A DNA stretch of 64,000 nt from Actomonas aquatica. GTDB taxonomy: Bacteria; Verrucomicrobiota; Verrucomicrobiia; Opitutales; Opitutaceae. The notes under the pieces are model-generated. The model had not been told where the DNA came from. It was given only the letters and a program-made list of their open reading frames with translations, and searched no databases. The translations under genes were made by a program, and so were the position numbers. The stretch spans positions 1,488,001 to 1,552,000 of the forward strand of contig NZ_CP139781.1 in NCBI RefSeq assembly GCF_019679435.2. The letters are read 5' to 3'. Positions 63,231 through 64,000 of this stretch are shown one piece after another (position 1 is the stretch's first letter; each line of letters opens with the position of its first letter).

Positions 63231-64000
63231 TTACAACTGCACGAACTTGGCCAGCTTGATCTTCGGGTGCGCCTTGAGTTCGGTGCGGGCTTCGTCGCCC
63301 GGCTCGCTGTCGACGCGCACCACCATGTAGGCGGTCTCGCCCTGCACGAGTCGGCTGAGCGACATGTCGGCGATGTTGACCCCGGTGCGACCGAGCAAGG
63401 TGCCGACCTCGCCGACCATACCGGGCTGGTCGAGATTCTCGAGGACGAGCAGCTTGCCTTCTGCCGCCACCTCGACCTCGCGGCCGTTGATGCCGACGAT
63501 GCGGGGCTGCTGAGCCTTGCCGATCAGGGTGCCCAGCACGGAGTGAGACTTGCCTTCGCCGTCGATGGCGGCGACCGAGATGAGCTCGGTGTAGTCCACG
63601 TCGGAGTTCGACTTGGTCACCTCCACCTCCACGCCGAGGCGCTTGAGCAGGTAGGGAGCGTTAACCTCGTTGACCTCATCGCCGGAGATGCGGCGGAGGT
63701 AACCGCGCTGGATCGAGCGGGTGACGGCGTTGGCGTCGAGGTCGATGATCTTGCCCCAGTAGGTGATCCGCAGGCTGCTGATCTGATTCGGGGAAATCTG
63801 TTGCACGAGCGTGCCGAGCTTGGAGCCGAGATCGAGATACGGGCCGAGCACCTTGATGGCGGCGCTGTCGATTGAGGGCATGTTCACCGCGTTGCGGATG
63901 ATGCCCTTGCTCAGCACGTCGCTGATCTGTTCGGCGATTTCCACACCGACGGCGGCCTGGGCTTCGACGGTCGAGGCACCGAGGTGCGGGGTGAGATTCA
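63231..64000 (-). CDS. serA: D-3-phosphoglycerate dehydrogenase, C-terminal part (partial)
   Basis: The gene runs off the right edge; 256 C-terminal residues are visible. The first visible stretch NLTPHLGASTVEAQAAVGVE contains the catalytic His motif PHLGAST of SerA. Then come the allosteric substrate-binding domain (SSLRITYWGKIIDL, VNAPYLLKRLGVEVE) and a C-terminal ACT domain (LLVLENLDQPGMVGEVGTLL) that binds serine in the long SerA form. A GTG at 63944 is not the real start because the coding sequence continues through the edge. First visible gene of the amino-acid cluster. Confidence 0.95.
   Translation of the reverse strand, partial: NLTPHLGASTVEAQAAVGVEIAEQISDVLSKGIIRNAVNMPSIDSAAIKVLGPYLDLGSKLGTLVQQISPNQISSLRITYWGKIIDLDANAVTRSIQRGYLRRISGDEVNEVNAPYLLKRLGVEVEVTKSNSDVDYTELISVAAIDGEGKSHSVLGTLIGKAQQPRIVGINGREVEVAAEGKLLVLENLDQPGMVGEVGTLLGRTGVNIADMSLSRLVQGETAYMVVRVDSEPGDEARTELKAHPKIKLAKFVQL

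Noticed and set aside
63231..63944. A stand-alone 237-residue protein starting at GTG 63944
   Set aside because: The frame is open to the window edge, and the preceding residues contain the PHLGAST motif of SerA, so it is the end of a longer gene.

Overview
The window is a GC-rich bacterial chromosome segment with about 46 protein genes (two cut by the window ends), no rRNA, tRNA, CRISPR or transposase seen, and many short palindromic intergenic repeats. The gene content (large TonB-dependent receptor, PQQ dehydrogenase with an inserted cytochrome c, secreted GH51/GH43/GH127 arabinosidases, a 37-residue Lys/Arg-rich protein, mostly Shine-Dalgarno-less pyrimidine-rich leaders) fits an aerobic or facultative polysaccharide degrader of the Verrucomicrobiota, most likely Opitutaceae. 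That assignment is an inference from gene style; no marker RNA is present to prove it.

Layout. 0-8 kb: a ThuA-like lipoprotein, a secreted M1 metallopeptidase overlapping a DUF6702 gene, a PQQ/cytochrome c dehydrogenase and a divergent AraC-type regulator. 8-16 kb, all minus strand: a maltodextrin set (alpha-amylase GH13, TonB-dependent receptor, 4-alpha-glucanotransferase, MFS sugar transporter). 16-21 kb: a periplasmic protein with a TonB-C-like end, an amidohydrolase and two class I methyltransferases, one Rsm22-like. 21-29.4 kb: an ABC ATPase and a TolC-type channel, then a Cys-rich small protein leading a czcCBA/cusCBA-like metal efflux operon. 29.4-35 kb: a tiny basic protein, DUF1802, an unrecognised lipoprotein, a GNAT acetyltransferase, the murein-recycling ligase Mpl and an MDR oxidoreductase. 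35-44 kb: secreted arabinan degradation (GH51, a GH43-GH127 fusion, GH43). 44-48 kb: a Rossmann oxidoreductase, YceI, a luciferase-like monooxygenase and an SLC13 transporter. 48-53.3 kb: a LacI-type regulator divergent from araB-araA-araD. 53.3-58.5 kb: a rhomboid protease, then a three-gene surface or glycan module (polytopic membrane protein, membrane-anchored Kelch protein, GT2 glycosyltransferase). 58.5-64 kb, minus strand: serA-plsY-hom-lysC-thrC.

How the genes work together. The secreted arabinosidases would release L-arabinose from arabinan, arabinoxylan or beta-arabinofuranosyl glycans. AraA, AraB and AraD would turn it into D-xylulose 5-phosphate, probably under the adjacent LacI-type regulator. 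The maltodextrin set would import and disproportionate alpha-glucans. The aspartate/serine cluster makes threonine and serine precursors.

Most unusual: the GH43-GH127 fusion; several families of intergenic hairpin repeats, some with compensatory stem changes; a Cys-rich protein heading the metal efflux operon; the unassigned Kelch/GT2/membrane trio; and an araD terminator lying inside the 3' end of the convergent rhomboid gene.
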